Shown here piece after piece: positions 26,958 through 34,695 of a stretch of DNA of 64,000 bases. The position numbers were made by a program, and so were the translations under genes. The notes beneath the pieces are model-generated. The model saw nothing but the letters and a program-made list of their open reading frames with translations. It searched no databases and had not been told where the DNA came from. Every line of letters begins with the position of its first letter. The first letter of the stretch is position 1. The DNA is from Streptomyces griseoluteus (GTDB lineage: Bacteria > Actinomycetota > Actinomycetes > Streptomycetales > Streptomycetaceae). The stretch spans positions 124,001-188,000 of the forward strand of contig JOBE01000001.1 in assembly GCA_000717735.1 (NCBI GenBank), read 5' to 3'.

Positions 26958-28837
26958 GCGGGGCGGAGCGGCAGGTTCCGCCGACAGCGCGGATCGCGGA
27001 GTTCCCTGAGCCGGTGGCTGAACAGGCTCGTTGGTGGGAGGGGCACATCCTGGAGGTCCTGCAGGGGTTACCGCCCGATGCTCCTGACGGGGCTGTCCCT
27101 CGGCCGGAGTTCGACCCGAAGCAGAACTCTCTGGCTCAGCGCGAGCGGGCCAAGGCGGCCGAGCTGACGGCGGCCGGGCACGCAGTGACGGCCAGCGGCA
27201 TCAAGCAGCGGCGGCAGCGTTACCAGCGTGAGGGGTTGGTCGGGCTGGCGGACGGCCGGTCGGCCAAGCAGATGCCGGCCTTCGGCCAGGTTGATGCGGC
27301 GGTGGTGAAGGCGATGCGGCAGGCGATCGTCGAGGCCGCCGACGCGTCGTCGAGGACCATCGGGTTCATCGTCTGGCGGACCAAGCAGATCCTGGCCGAC
27401 CGCGAGGACGCCGTCGCCGTCGAGATGCCCTCGCGGGCAACGTTCTACCGGCTGTTCGACAAACTGGCCGTCGGCACCCACGCGACCGGGTCGGCCCGCA
27501 CCCGCCGCTCGATCAACGCACGTCCGTCCGGGCCGTTCGGGGAAGTGCCAGCCAACGCGCCGGGCGAGCTGATGCAGATCGACTCCACGCCGCTGGACGT
27601 GCTGGTCCGGCTGGATGACGGGGTCGCCGAGAAGGTCGAGCTGACGGCGATGGTCGATATCGCGACGAGGTCAATCACCGCGGCGGTGCTGCGGCCAACC
27701 ACCAAGGCCGCGGACGCCTCCGCGCTACTGGCCCGCAGTGTCACACCGGAGGCGATGCGTCCGGGCTGGTCGGATGCCCTGCGGATGTCCCGTTCGGTGC
27801 TGCCGCACAGGCGGCTGCTGACCTTGGACGAGCGCCTGGAGCACGCTGCCGCTCGGCCGGTGATCGTGCCGGAGACGATCGTCTGTGACCACGGCAAGGT
27901 GTTCATCTCGCACAACTTCCGGGCGTCCTGCCGCTATCTGGGCGTCAATCTGCAACCTGCCCACAAGGCGACGCCGACCGACAAGGGCACGATCGAGAAG
28001 ACTCTGGGCTCAGTGGCCACGCTGTTCGCGCAGTTCGTCGCGGGGTACACCGGCTCCACCACGGACCGCCGCGGCCTGAAGCTGGAAGACGGGCCGCTGT
28101 GGTCGCTGCCTGAGCTGCAGAACCTTCTCGACGAGTGGATCGTCGCCATCTGGCAAACGAGGCCACACGACGCACTACGTGACCCGGATGCGCCAAAGCG
28201 CGCGTTCTCGCCGAACGAGAAGTACGCGGCGCTGGTGGAGTCCTGCGGCTATGTTCCGGTCCCGCTGAAGGGCGAGGACTACATCGAGCTGCTGCCCGAG
28301 CGCTGGCAGGCAATCAATGCCTACGGCATCCGCATCAAGCACCGCACCTACGATGACCGCGAGTTGAGCCCACTGCGTCGCCAGCACTCCGGAGTGACGG
28401 AGAAGAAGGGCTTGTGGGAGATCCACCACGACCCCTACGACGTCTCCCGGATCTGGGTACGCGACCGCCGCCGCGACCGGTGGATCACCGTGTTCTGGAA
28501 ACACCTGCACCGTGTCGGCGTCCCCTTCGGCGAGATGGCCTGGGACCACGCTTGCGAACAGGTTCCCGGCGGCACCGAAGAACAGATTGCGGACGCCGCC
28601 GCAGCCCTGCTGCGGCGAGCCCACGACGGCCCCGCCCCGGAGAAGGACCGTCCGGCCAAGCGTTCCCGGCGCGACCGACGGGTCGCAGCCCGCACCCGGG
28701 CCACCACTAGCGACCCGCCGATTCCCGACGCGCCTGCCGCCGAGGTCACGCCTGAGGAAGTGGCAGACACCGAGCTGGCCAAGGTCGTCCCGCTGGGCCT
28801 CTTCGATCCGCTCGCGAACCCCTGGAGGCGTCAGTGA
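26954..28837 (+). CDS. tnsB: TnsB-like DDE transposase
   Basis: A 627-residue Mu/Tn7-type integrase. N-terminal helix-turn-helix segments (residues 50-180) bind the end repeats. The RNase-H catalytic core has D210 (MQIDSTPLD), D312 (IVCDHGKVF) and E348 (DKGTIEKTL). A Mu-type beta-barrel follows at about 420-510, and a charged C-terminal tail presumably contacts TnsC. It overlaps tnsA and tnsC by four bases each. Codon 39 is TTA (27068-27070), so in Streptomyces its translation would depend on the bldA tRNA and be favoured in late growth. Confidence 0.93.
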   Translation: MSGAERQVPPTARIAEFPEPVAEQARWWEGHILEVLQGLPPDAPDGAVPRPEFDPKQNSLAQRERAKAAELTAAGHAVTASGIKQRRQRYQREGLVGLADGRSAKQMPAFGQVDAAVVKAMRQAIVEAADASSRTIGFIVWRTKQILADREDAVAVEMPSRATFYRLFDKLAVGTHATGSARTRRSINARPSGPFGEVPANAPGELMQIDSTPLDVLVRLDDGVAEKVELTAMVDIATRSITAAVLRPTTKAADASALLARSVTPEAMRPGWSDALRMSRSVLPHRRLLTLDERLEHAAARPVIVPETIVCDHGKVFISHNFRASCRYLGVNLQPAHKATPTDKGTIEKTLGSVATLFAQFVAGYTGSTTDRRGLKLEDGPLWSLPELQNLLDEWIVAIWQTRPHDALRDPDAPKRAFSPNEKYAALVESCGYVPVPLKGEDYIELLPERWQAINAYGIRIKHRTYDDRELSPLRRQHSGVTEKKGLWEIHHDPYDVSRIWVRDRRRDRWITVFWKHLHRVGVPFGEMAWDHACEQVPGGTEEQIADAAAALLRRAHDGPAPEKDRPAKRSRRDRRVAARTRATTSDPPIPDAPAAEVTPEEVADTELAKVVPLGLFDPLANPWRRQ

Positions 28838-29883
28838 TCATCCCTGGACCGGCAGGCCGGGACACCGCCCTACAAAAGGCCGACGCCGAGGCCAACCGGC
28901 AACTGACCACCCTGGACGGATGGCGGCGGTTCGTCGACGGCCCGCCCGAACCCCCGGCGCTGTTGTCTCCCGGCCAGTTTCGAGGGCTGTCCACGGCCGG
29001 CCGGGCTCTCTACGACGAGGACCGACTCGACCATCATGCCCGGATGCTCGTGGTCGCCACCTCGTTTGTAGAGAAGACGGTGGTCTGCGGCCGTCGGCTG
29101 GTTCTGCTCAACCGGCATGCGATCAGCGCTCGCCGGGGCCTGATGGTCTCCGGCCTGCCCGGCACGGGCAAGACCAGCGCCATCACCCAACTCGGGCTCG
29201 CCCATGAACTCCTTGACCGGGCCCGCCATCCGAACGTCGCCGACCGCATCCCGGTGCTCTATATCACCGTCCCGCCCGCCGCGACCGCCCGCATGGTCGC
29301 TGCTGAGTTCGCCCGCTTCCTTGGCCTGCCGGTCCGGCCCCGGTCGAACATGACGGACATCATCGAGGCCGTGGTCGGCGTCTGCACGGACACCCGGACC
29401 GGCCTGGTCCTCGTCGACGAAATTCACAACATCTCGCAGGTCACGCGGGCTGGCGGCGAGGTCTCCGACACCCTCAAGTACTTCTCCGAGCGCATCCCCG
29501 CGACGTTCGTCTACGCGGGCATCGGCCTCGAAACCAGCGAGCTCCTGGCGGGCACCCGAGGCGCCCAGATCGCCGGCCGCTTCACCCTCGTCCCCACCCG
29601 CCCCTTCCCCTACGGCGACGAGTGGAAAGGACTGGTTGCAACAATGGAAGAGACCTTGCTCCTGCACGATCACCCGCCGGGCAGCCTGGTCAAGCTGGAC
29701 CGCTACCTCCACAACCGGGCCGACGGCATGATCGGTGCGTTGTCCCATGCGATCCGGGGCGCCGCGATCGACGCGATCCTCAACGGGACCGAACGCGTGA
29801 CCAAGGAAGGGCTCGACGCGATCCCCCTGGACCACGCCGCGGAAACCCCGAGGAAGCTGCTGAAGAACGCGGTCACACGGTGA
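28834..29883 (+). CDS. tnsC: TnsC/TniB-like AAA+ ATPase
   Basis: A 349-residue AAA+ ATPase that links target selection to the transposase in Tn7-like systems. Walker A is GLPGTGKTS (residues 107-115) and Walker B is GLVLVDEIHN near residue 190. A sensor-type segment TFVYAGIGLETSELL follows. Length and motifs fit TniB/TnsC proteins, which assemble on target DNA and recruit TnsB. The start is a GTG overlapping the tnsB stop; a long upstream frame in another phase is not protein-like. The stop overlaps tniQ. Confidence 0.92.
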   Translation: MIIPGPAGRDTALQKADAEANRQLTTLDGWRRFVDGPPEPPALLSPGQFRGLSTAGRALYDEDRLDHHARMLVVATSFVEKTVVCGRRLVLLNRHAISARRGLMVSGLPGTGKTSAITQLGLAHELLDRARHPNVADRIPVLYITVPPAATARMVAAEFARFLGLPVRPRSNMTDIIEAVVGVCTDTRTGLVLVDEIHNISQVTRAGGEVSDTLKYFSERIPATFVYAGIGLETSELLAGTRGAQIAGRFTLVPTRPFPYGDEWKGLVATMEETLLLHDHPPGSLVKLDRYLHNRADGMIGALSHAIRGAAIDAILNGTERVTKEGLDAIPLDHAAETPRKLLKNAVTR

Positions 29884-30665
29884 CCGGAGCTCTCCCGGGA
29901 CGGCTGGCCCGGCTTCCCATCCAGGTCTCACCGCGACTTGGTGAGGGAACCGACTCCTTCATCCGCCGCCTCGCTCGCGCCAACCACCTCAGGCCCAGCT
30001 ACCTGCACGGATTTCTCTGCGGACCGCCATTCTGGTTCGGCAAACCGCGCGTCGAACGCCTCGCCGACGTCACCGGACGCATGGTCGCAAACCTGGAGCA
30101 GGCGCTGCTCGATGTGAGCACTCCGCGCCGCCGCTATCGGCCAGGGCCGGGGCGAGCACACCTCGCATGTAGGCAGCCGGACCTCTACCTCCAGCTGCAT
30201 GACGCTGCCCGCGACGAGGGCCTGACCCCCCGGCAACTCGCCGACCGCTACGGCGTCCCGAAGCGATTCGTCCGAGACGCCCTCACTCGCAACCGGCCAC
30301 TGTCCCGCGACCTCCCGCCCCATCAGACCCCAGTGACTCGTCCGGTCGCGCCGTTGATCGACGCAATGCTCGACGTGGGCCTCGGCACGCGAGACATCTG
30401 GACCGCATTGATGGACGACCACGACACGTCCGTCTCCTATGCGACGCTCAGCCTCTACATCTCCAAACGCCGCCGCCACCTCGCCTGGCTCCAGCAACAA
30501 TGGGAGATCGCGAAACAGCGTCGCAGGCCCCGCACGCCTCAGCGAACAGCCAGTTCACTACGGCCCATCCCACCATCTGTCCGAGCGCCGACCGTCCCAA
30601 CGAAGGCAGTCCCACCGGGCTTGGCCGACGGGCCATCCTTCACTTCATCGGATCTGGGACGATGA
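29880..30665 (+). CDS. tniQ: TniQ-family target-selection protein, short form
   Basis: A 261-residue protein whose N-terminus (RLPIQVSPRLGEGTDSFIRR, then LARANHL) is the TniQ hallmark. TniQ/TnsD proteins choose the insertion site. The zinc-binding CxxC pairs usually found after this part are absent (only two isolated cysteines). Instead there are two helix-turn-helix-like segments: LTPRQLADRYGVPKRFVRDA near residue 115 and VSYATLSLYISKRRR near residue 190. The C-terminal 60 residues are low-complexity. GTG at 29880 overlaps the tnsC stop. It may be a single-domain TniQ with an unusual DNA-recognition module. Confidence 0.8.
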   Translation: MTGALPGRLARLPIQVSPRLGEGTDSFIRRLARANHLRPSYLHGFLCGPPFWFGKPRVERLADVTGRMVANLEQALLDVSTPRRRYRPGPGRAHLACRQPDLYLQLHDAARDEGLTPRQLADRYGVPKRFVRDALTRNRPLSRDLPPHQTPVTRPVAPLIDAMLDVGLGTRDIWTALMDDHDTSVSYATLSLYISKRRRHLAWLQQQWEIAKQRRRPRTPQRTASSLRPIPPSVRAPTVPTKAVPPGLADGPSFTSSDLGR

Positions 30666-30701
30666 ACCAACAAGCAGTCGAGAGGCGCATAGGGGGCAGT
30701 G

Positions 30702-32201
30702 GTGGCTGACTACAGGAGCGAAGTCCGGCCGAGCGTGATCACCGACTTGGAGACCAAGGTCTCCAAGGAGAACTACGGCAAATACCTCAAACGGCTGACT
30801 TTGCGCAAGCTCCGGGGGTTCACGGATCGAGAGGTCACCTTCGACTTCCCAGTCACCGCACTGGTCGGGCCGAACGGCGGAGGCAAGACCACCGTCCTGG
30901 GGGCGGCGGCGCTGGCCTACAAGAGCGTGTCACCGGGACGGTTCTTCGCCAAGAGCGGCAAGTACGACGCCAGCATGCAGAACTGGTCGATCGAGTATGA
31001 CCTCATCGACAAGGAGCACACGCCGCGTCTGTCGGTCTCACGCACCGCCAGCTTCAAGCAGCTGAAGTGGAACCGCACTGCCCTGGACCGCGAGGTGCTG
31101 GTGTTCGGAGTCGAACGGACCCTACCCGCCACGGAGCGTTCCAAGCTCAAGGCCGCCGTTGGCGGGTCCTTCGCCGCCGCCCGCGAGGTGACCCTTGATC
31201 CTGAGGTCACGCAGCATGCCGCGAAGATCCTGGCCAAGCCCATCGAGGGGTTCCGGCAGCTCTACGTGGACGCTGCGGGCAAGGTCTCGCTCTTCTCCGG
31301 GCTCACCCCTCGGGGGGACGGGTACTCCGAGTTCCACTTCGGTGCCGGCGAGGCGAGCGTCATCCGGATCGTCGCCGAAGTCGAAGCGGCCTCACCCGGG
31401 GCCATGATCCTCATCGAGGAGATCGAGAACGGCCTGCACCCGATGGCCACTCAGCGCATGGTCGAATACTTGATCGGCGTCGCCCACCGCAAGTCCTGCC
31501 AGGTCATCTTCACCACGCACTCCAACGACGCGCTCGCTCCGCTGCCTTCCAAGGCCATCTGGGCGGCTCTGCAAGGCAACGTGATCCAGGGGAAGCTCGA
31601 CGTCAAAGCCCTGCGGACCATCACCGGACAGATCCAGGCCAAGCTCGCGATCTTCGTCGAGGACGACTTCGCCGAGCTCATGGTCCTCACCGCTCTGCGC
31701 AGCCATGGCGGCATCGAGCTCGACGAGGTCAAGGTGCATGCGATGGGAGGGCACGACCCAGCCATCAAGGTCAACACCCACCACAACGTCGACCCCACCG
31801 CAACCTATCCGTCGATCTGCATCCTCGACGGCGACCAGGCCGAACGCGCCAACCCGGATAAGGGCATCTTCACGCTTCCTGGATCCGGCTATCCCGAAGC
31901 CCACGTGCTGGAACGGGTACTGGACTGTCTCGACGAGGAAGCAGGTCGGCTCGCGGTGGCCCTCCACCTGGGCCTGCATGCGCAGGAACGGGTGAAGACG
32001 GTGGTGACAGAGCGGGCTCTGACCAACTGGGACCGGCACACGATCTGGGAGCAGATCGGCGGCGACCTGGACTTCACCTCTGGCCACATCGTCAAGAGCG
32101 CGTTCCTGACGACGTGGGCCCTGAAGTTCCCCGAAGAGGTCAAGGCTCTGGTCGAGGCGATCGGCGACAAGCTTCCCCGTCGGGACGGCAACCAGCCGTG
32201 A
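30702..32201 (+). CDS. OLD-family ATPase with Toprim-like nuclease part (transposon cargo)
   Basis: A 499-residue ABC/SMC-like ATPase. Walker A is GPNGGGKTT (56-64), the signature-like segment is FGAGEAS, and Walker B is AMILIEEIENGLHP near residue 240 followed by FTTHSND. The C-terminal part has Toprim-type acids in AIFVEDDFAEL (about residue 317) and ICILDGDQ (about residue 370). Such proteins (OLD nucleases) include several phage-defence effectors. As the first gene after the transposition operon it is a probable defence cargo. The second of two adjacent GTG codons was chosen for its spacing from AGGGGG. Confidence 0.85.
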   Translation: MADYRSEVRPSVITDLETKVSKENYGKYLKRLTLRKLRGFTDREVTFDFPVTALVGPNGGGKTTVLGAAALAYKSVSPGRFFAKSGKYDASMQNWSIEYDLIDKEHTPRLSVSRTASFKQLKWNRTALDREVLVFGVERTLPATERSKLKAAVGGSFAAAREVTLDPEVTQHAAKILAKPIEGFRQLYVDAAGKVSLFSGLTPRGDGYSEFHFGAGEASVIRIVAEVEAASPGAMILIEEIENGLHPMATQRMVEYLIGVAHRKSCQVIFTTHSNDALAPLPSKAIWAALQGNVIQGKLDVKALRTITGQIQAKLAIFVEDDFAELMVLTALRSHGGIELDEVKVHAMGGHDPAIKVNTHHNVDPTATYPSICILDGDQAERANPDKGIFTLPGSGYPEAHVLERVLDCLDEEAGRLAVALHLGLHAQERVKTVVTERALTNWDRHTIWEQIGGDLDFTSGHIVKSAFLTTWALKFPEEVKALVEAIGDKLPRRDGNQP

Positions 32202-32309
32202 CCCACCGCGAACCACGGCCGGGACCACCACGCCCAACGTAAACACTGCCAAGATCAACTACTGGCGCTTCCTCATCTCCGCGCTCCGCGACAGACGTCT
32301 GCCAGCCCT

Positions 32310-32720
32310 TCACTCTCCGTTCAGGCCGCGATCCTTGTAGCAAATCAGCAGCGTGAGGCCGATCCCTCCAACCACGACGAAGGCTCCCAGCCCGATCCCG
32401 GCTTGCCAGGGCCCCGGCAGGCCTGCCATCTCGCAGATGCCCGCAGTTCCGAGGGCGGCCCCAGTGGCCACAATGATCGTGACAGCGAATACGGCGATGA
32501 GGCCGACTACCGTGCGTGGGCTGATGTGCGCCTCAACACTCACGCCCCCAGCGCCGGCACGGATACGCTCAGTAGGCTCGATGGACACCTTCGGATGTGC
32601 TGGTACATCCGAAGGAGTGTCCTCCAGTTTCTCCACCTTCACCACTGCAGGCGCTACTGAGGCGGACACCTCAGCTACGCCAGGTCGAGCCTTTACGTCT
32701 TCGCCCCTGCGCTTCCTCAT
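32310..32720 (-). CDS. Small membrane protein, unknown function (transposon cargo)
   Basis: A 136-residue protein read against the other cargo genes. The first 65 residues are charged and probably disordered (many Lys, Glu, Pro, Val). Two membrane helices follow at about 68-92 (VVGLIAVFAVTIIVATGAAL) and 103-127 (LGAFVVVGGIGLTLLICY), ending in a short basic tail. I recognise no family. Composition is less GC-rich than the chromosome, as for the rest of the element. A link to the ATPase (for example as a membrane effector) is speculative because they are convergent. Confidence 0.6.
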   Translation of the reverse strand: MRKRRGEDVKARPGVAEVSASVAPAVVKVEKLEDTPSDVPAHPKVSIEPTERIRAGAGGVSVEAHISPRTVVGLIAVFAVTIIVATGAALGTAGICEMAGLPGPWQAGIGLGAFVVVGGIGLTLLICYKDRGLNGE

Positions 32721-33026
32721 CCGGCACCGTTATCCCGTCGGTGGTAGCTGATCTCAGGATCCGCCTTCTCGCCGGGTACCCCGTCGGTCTCTGTGAGGTC
32801 CTCACTACCAGGCAGCGAGGAGTCATCGGCATCGCCTTGCTGACTGCCCATACCTACTCCTGACCCTAAAGCGGCACTTCCGCCAGGAAATATAACAATA
32901 CGGACAGAAGTTGTTGCACAGGGTCATCACATGATGCAGTCTTCATACATACAAAGTACGATCGCCGTATGCACCCGAAGCAGTCCGGGCATGACTCGAC
33001 AGCACTCGCGGAGCAGGAGAATGCAA
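32721..33026. other. AT-rich divergent intergenic region in the transposon
   Basis: About 300 bp between the membrane-protein gene and the small RHH-like gene, markedly AT-rich from 32870 to 32960. A possible promoter for the RHH gene is TTGCAC (about 32912) with CAGTCT 17 bp later. No gene or RNA was recognised. Confidence 0.35.
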
Positions 33027-33275
33027 ATGGCTACAGAGACCTCACGGACGGAGTCCGCTGACCAGAGCCGCCTCGTCCGGGTGACCGTCAATCTCACCGA
33101 AAAGGCGTACAAGGCCCTGCAGCAGGCAGTGGAGCTCACCGGCAGAAACAAGACCGACACCATCAACCGGGCAATCCAGGTCAACGCCTGGGTCGAAGAA
33201 GTCACCCACGCAGGTGGGAACATCTACGTAGAGGAAAAGCCCGGAGCAGACCTACAGAGGGTCAAGATCCTTTAG
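33027..33275 (+). CDS. Small ribbon-helix-helix-like protein (transposon cargo)
   Basis: An 82-residue protein. The centre reads LVRVTVNLTEKAYKALQQAV then TGRNKTDTINRAIQ, which fits a ribbon-helix-helix (CopG/Arc-like) DNA-binding fold: one strand followed by two helices. Such proteins often autoregulate small operons or act as antitoxins. No toxin gene is adjacent. ATG at 33027 has AGGAG seven bases upstream; an ATG six bases earlier is too close to that site. A strong terminator hairpin follows. Confidence 0.75.
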   Translation: MATETSRTESADQSRLVRVTVNLTEKAYKALQQAVELTGRNKTDTINRAIQVNAWVEEVTHAGGNIYVEEKPGADLQRVKIL

Positions 33276-33283
33276 GCTGCCAC

Positions 33284-33321
33284 CTGAGCCTGTCCCCACG
33301 GAAGCACGGGGGTAGGCTCAG
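33284..33321 (+). terminator. Terminator after the RHH-like gene
   Basis: Arms CTGAGCCT and AGGCTCAG extended inward by CCCC/GGGG around a 10-nt loop, nine bases after the stop. The rest of the 421-bp gene-less stretch (33276-33696) holds the transposon's right end and a short flank. Confidence 0.8.
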
Positions 33322-33475
33322 CGCCGCGCATCGACACCGCATCCCCCTGGGAGGCTGCGGCTACATCGGCGGTTACGACTCTGGCGGCCCCCGGAGCCTC
33401 AAGATCATCTGATTGCCCCTTGGGGCCTATCTGGATCACGCCCGACGCCCCTGCGGGGGGTCAACCTGACTCCGA

Positions 33476-33614
33476 CGACTACGTTCGCTGAGACAAGACA
33501 CAAGCAGTTCACCATGGCCCGCCCCGCCATCTTCCCGCCCCGTGTCCTGTCTCAACGAAGACAGTCCGGCCAGGTCAGCGACCCGGCATCGACTAACTTC
33601 ATTGAGACAGGACA
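33476..33614. repeat. Right-end TnsB-type repeats
   Basis: Three 25-bp copies: 33476-33500 and 33590-33614 in the expected orientation (ending GAGACAAGACA and GAGACAGGACA), and 33543-33567 in the opposite orientation (TGTCCTGTCTCAACGAAG). They share TGTC-Y-TGTCTCA plus a GAA and AGTC core with the left-end copies. The inverted middle copy is unusual. Confidence 0.7.
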
Positions 33615-33619
33615 ATGCC
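33615..33619. repeat. Right target-site duplication (ATGCC)
   Basis: Directly follows the ACA terminus of the right end and repeats the five bases before the left end (26097-26101). The flank beyond it contains a further short direct repeat, TCGCATGCCTT. Confidence 0.7.
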
Positions 33620-33696
33620 TTCGCATGCCTTCCGGGGCCTTCGCGCGCCGTCGCATGCCTTCTGTCCGGAGCCGACGGGGGAAGCACCCCGCGCGG

Positions 33697-34659
33697 TCAG
33701 CGCAGCCCGAAGTCCTTCGCCCACGCGGCCACGTCGGTGGTCGTCGCGTTGCCTCCGCACACCACCAGGCCGAGCCTTGCGTCCGCACCGACGCGCTCGA
33801 GCACCCGGCGCGCCGCGGGCAGCAGGCACCCCGCGGCGGGTTCCGCCCAGACCTTCGCGTGCTCGGCCAGGTCGAGGGTGCCCCGCACCGCCTCGGCGTC
33901 GGTCACCGTGAGGACATCGCTCACGAGCGCGCCGACGTGCTCGTAGGTGAGCGGTGAGGCGCTGGGGGCGCTCAGCGTCGAGACGATCGAGGACAGCTCG
34001 ACCGGCACCGGCCCGCCGGCGACCAGGGCGGCCGACATGGCGTGCGCCCCCTCCGTCTCCACGCCCCAGATCCGTACATCGGGACGGCGCGCGCGCAGCG
34101 CGGTGGCGACACCCGCGATCAGACCTCCGCCGCCGATGCTGACGAGGACGTCGGTGAGCTCCCCGGCGTCCTCGGCGAACTCCAGGCCTACCGTGCCCTG
34201 GGCGGCGATGACGACGGGGTCGTCGAAGGGGTGGACCAGCGTGAGCCCCTTGAGGCGGAGTTCGTCCACGAGGGCGAACGCGGCGCCCATGCCGTCGGCG
34301 AGGACGACGCTCGCCCCGGCGGCCTCGGCGAGTTCCACCGCGCGGCCGGGGGCGGAGTTCGGCATGACGACGGTCGCCCTGATGCCCAGCGCGCCGGCCA
34401 TGACCGCGACCGCGATGCCGTGGTTGCCGCCGCTCACCGCCACGACCCCGGCGGCGCGTTCGGCCTCGTCGAGCGCGAGCAGCTTCGCCGTCGCGCCGCG
34501 GGCCTTGAAGGAGCCGGTGCGCTGCAGCAGCTCCAGTTTCGTGGTGACGGGCGCGCCCAGGAGCGCGGAGAGCCCGGGGCTCGGCACCGTCGGCGTCCGT
34601 ACGACATGTCCGGTGATCCGCTCGGCCGCGGCTTCCACGTCCTCGACAGTGATCAGCAT
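33697..34659 (-). CDS. Threonine/serine dehydratase-like PLP enzyme
   Basis: A 320-residue fold-type II PLP enzyme. The cofactor lysine is in RTGSFKARGA, the phosphate-binding loop is GGGGLIAG (SIGGGGLIAGVA), and SGGNHGIAVA is the asparagine loop. It should deaminate threonine or serine to the keto acid; the lack of a C-terminal ACT domain points to the catabolic or serine-racemase-like branch. ATG at 34659 was chosen because GGAGG precedes it by five bases; GTG at 34674 is inside the leader. It lies just beyond the transposon's right end and shares orientation with the AraC-type regulator gene. Confidence 0.88.
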   Translation of the reverse strand: MLITVEDVEAAAERITGHVVRTPTVPSPGLSALLGAPVTTKLELLQRTGSFKARGATAKLLALDEAERAAGVVAVSGGNHGIAVAVMAGALGIRATVVMPNSAPGRAVELAEAAGASVVLADGMGAAFALVDELRLKGLTLVHPFDDPVVIAAQGTVGLEFAEDAGELTDVLVSIGGGGLIAGVATALRARRPDVRIWGVETEGAHAMSAALVAGGPVPVELSSIVSTLSAPSASPLTYEHVGALVSDVLTVTDAEAVRGTLDLAEHAKVWAEPAAGCLLPAARRVLERVGADARLGLVVCGGNATTTDVAAWAKDFGLR

Positions 34660-34695
34660 GATCGCCTCCGTCACTCGCGCAGCAGTTCGATCATC

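Larger units (their letters stand above)
26102..33614 (+). mobile_element. Tn7-like transposon (7.5 kb), tnsA-tnsB-tnsC-tniQ plus cargo
   Basis: Four transposition genes in one direction, each overlapping the next by GTGA, are followed by three cargo genes. Both termini carry related 25-bp repeats. The outermost left repeat starts TGACCGCTCTCA and the outermost right one, inverted, TGTCCTGTCTCA (9 of 12 agree). ATGCC is duplicated directly outside both. The insertion lies in intergenic DNA between acnA and a dehydratase gene. No guide-RNA, CRISPR or tnsE-like gene was seen. Retention of intact genes and ends suggests a recent or still active element. Confidence 0.78.

Noticed and set aside
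33543..33614. A separate 72-bp MITE bounded by inverted repeats at the right end of the transposon
   Set aside because: Its left boundary has no matching target duplication, whereas the full-length element does; kept instead as an inverted end site.
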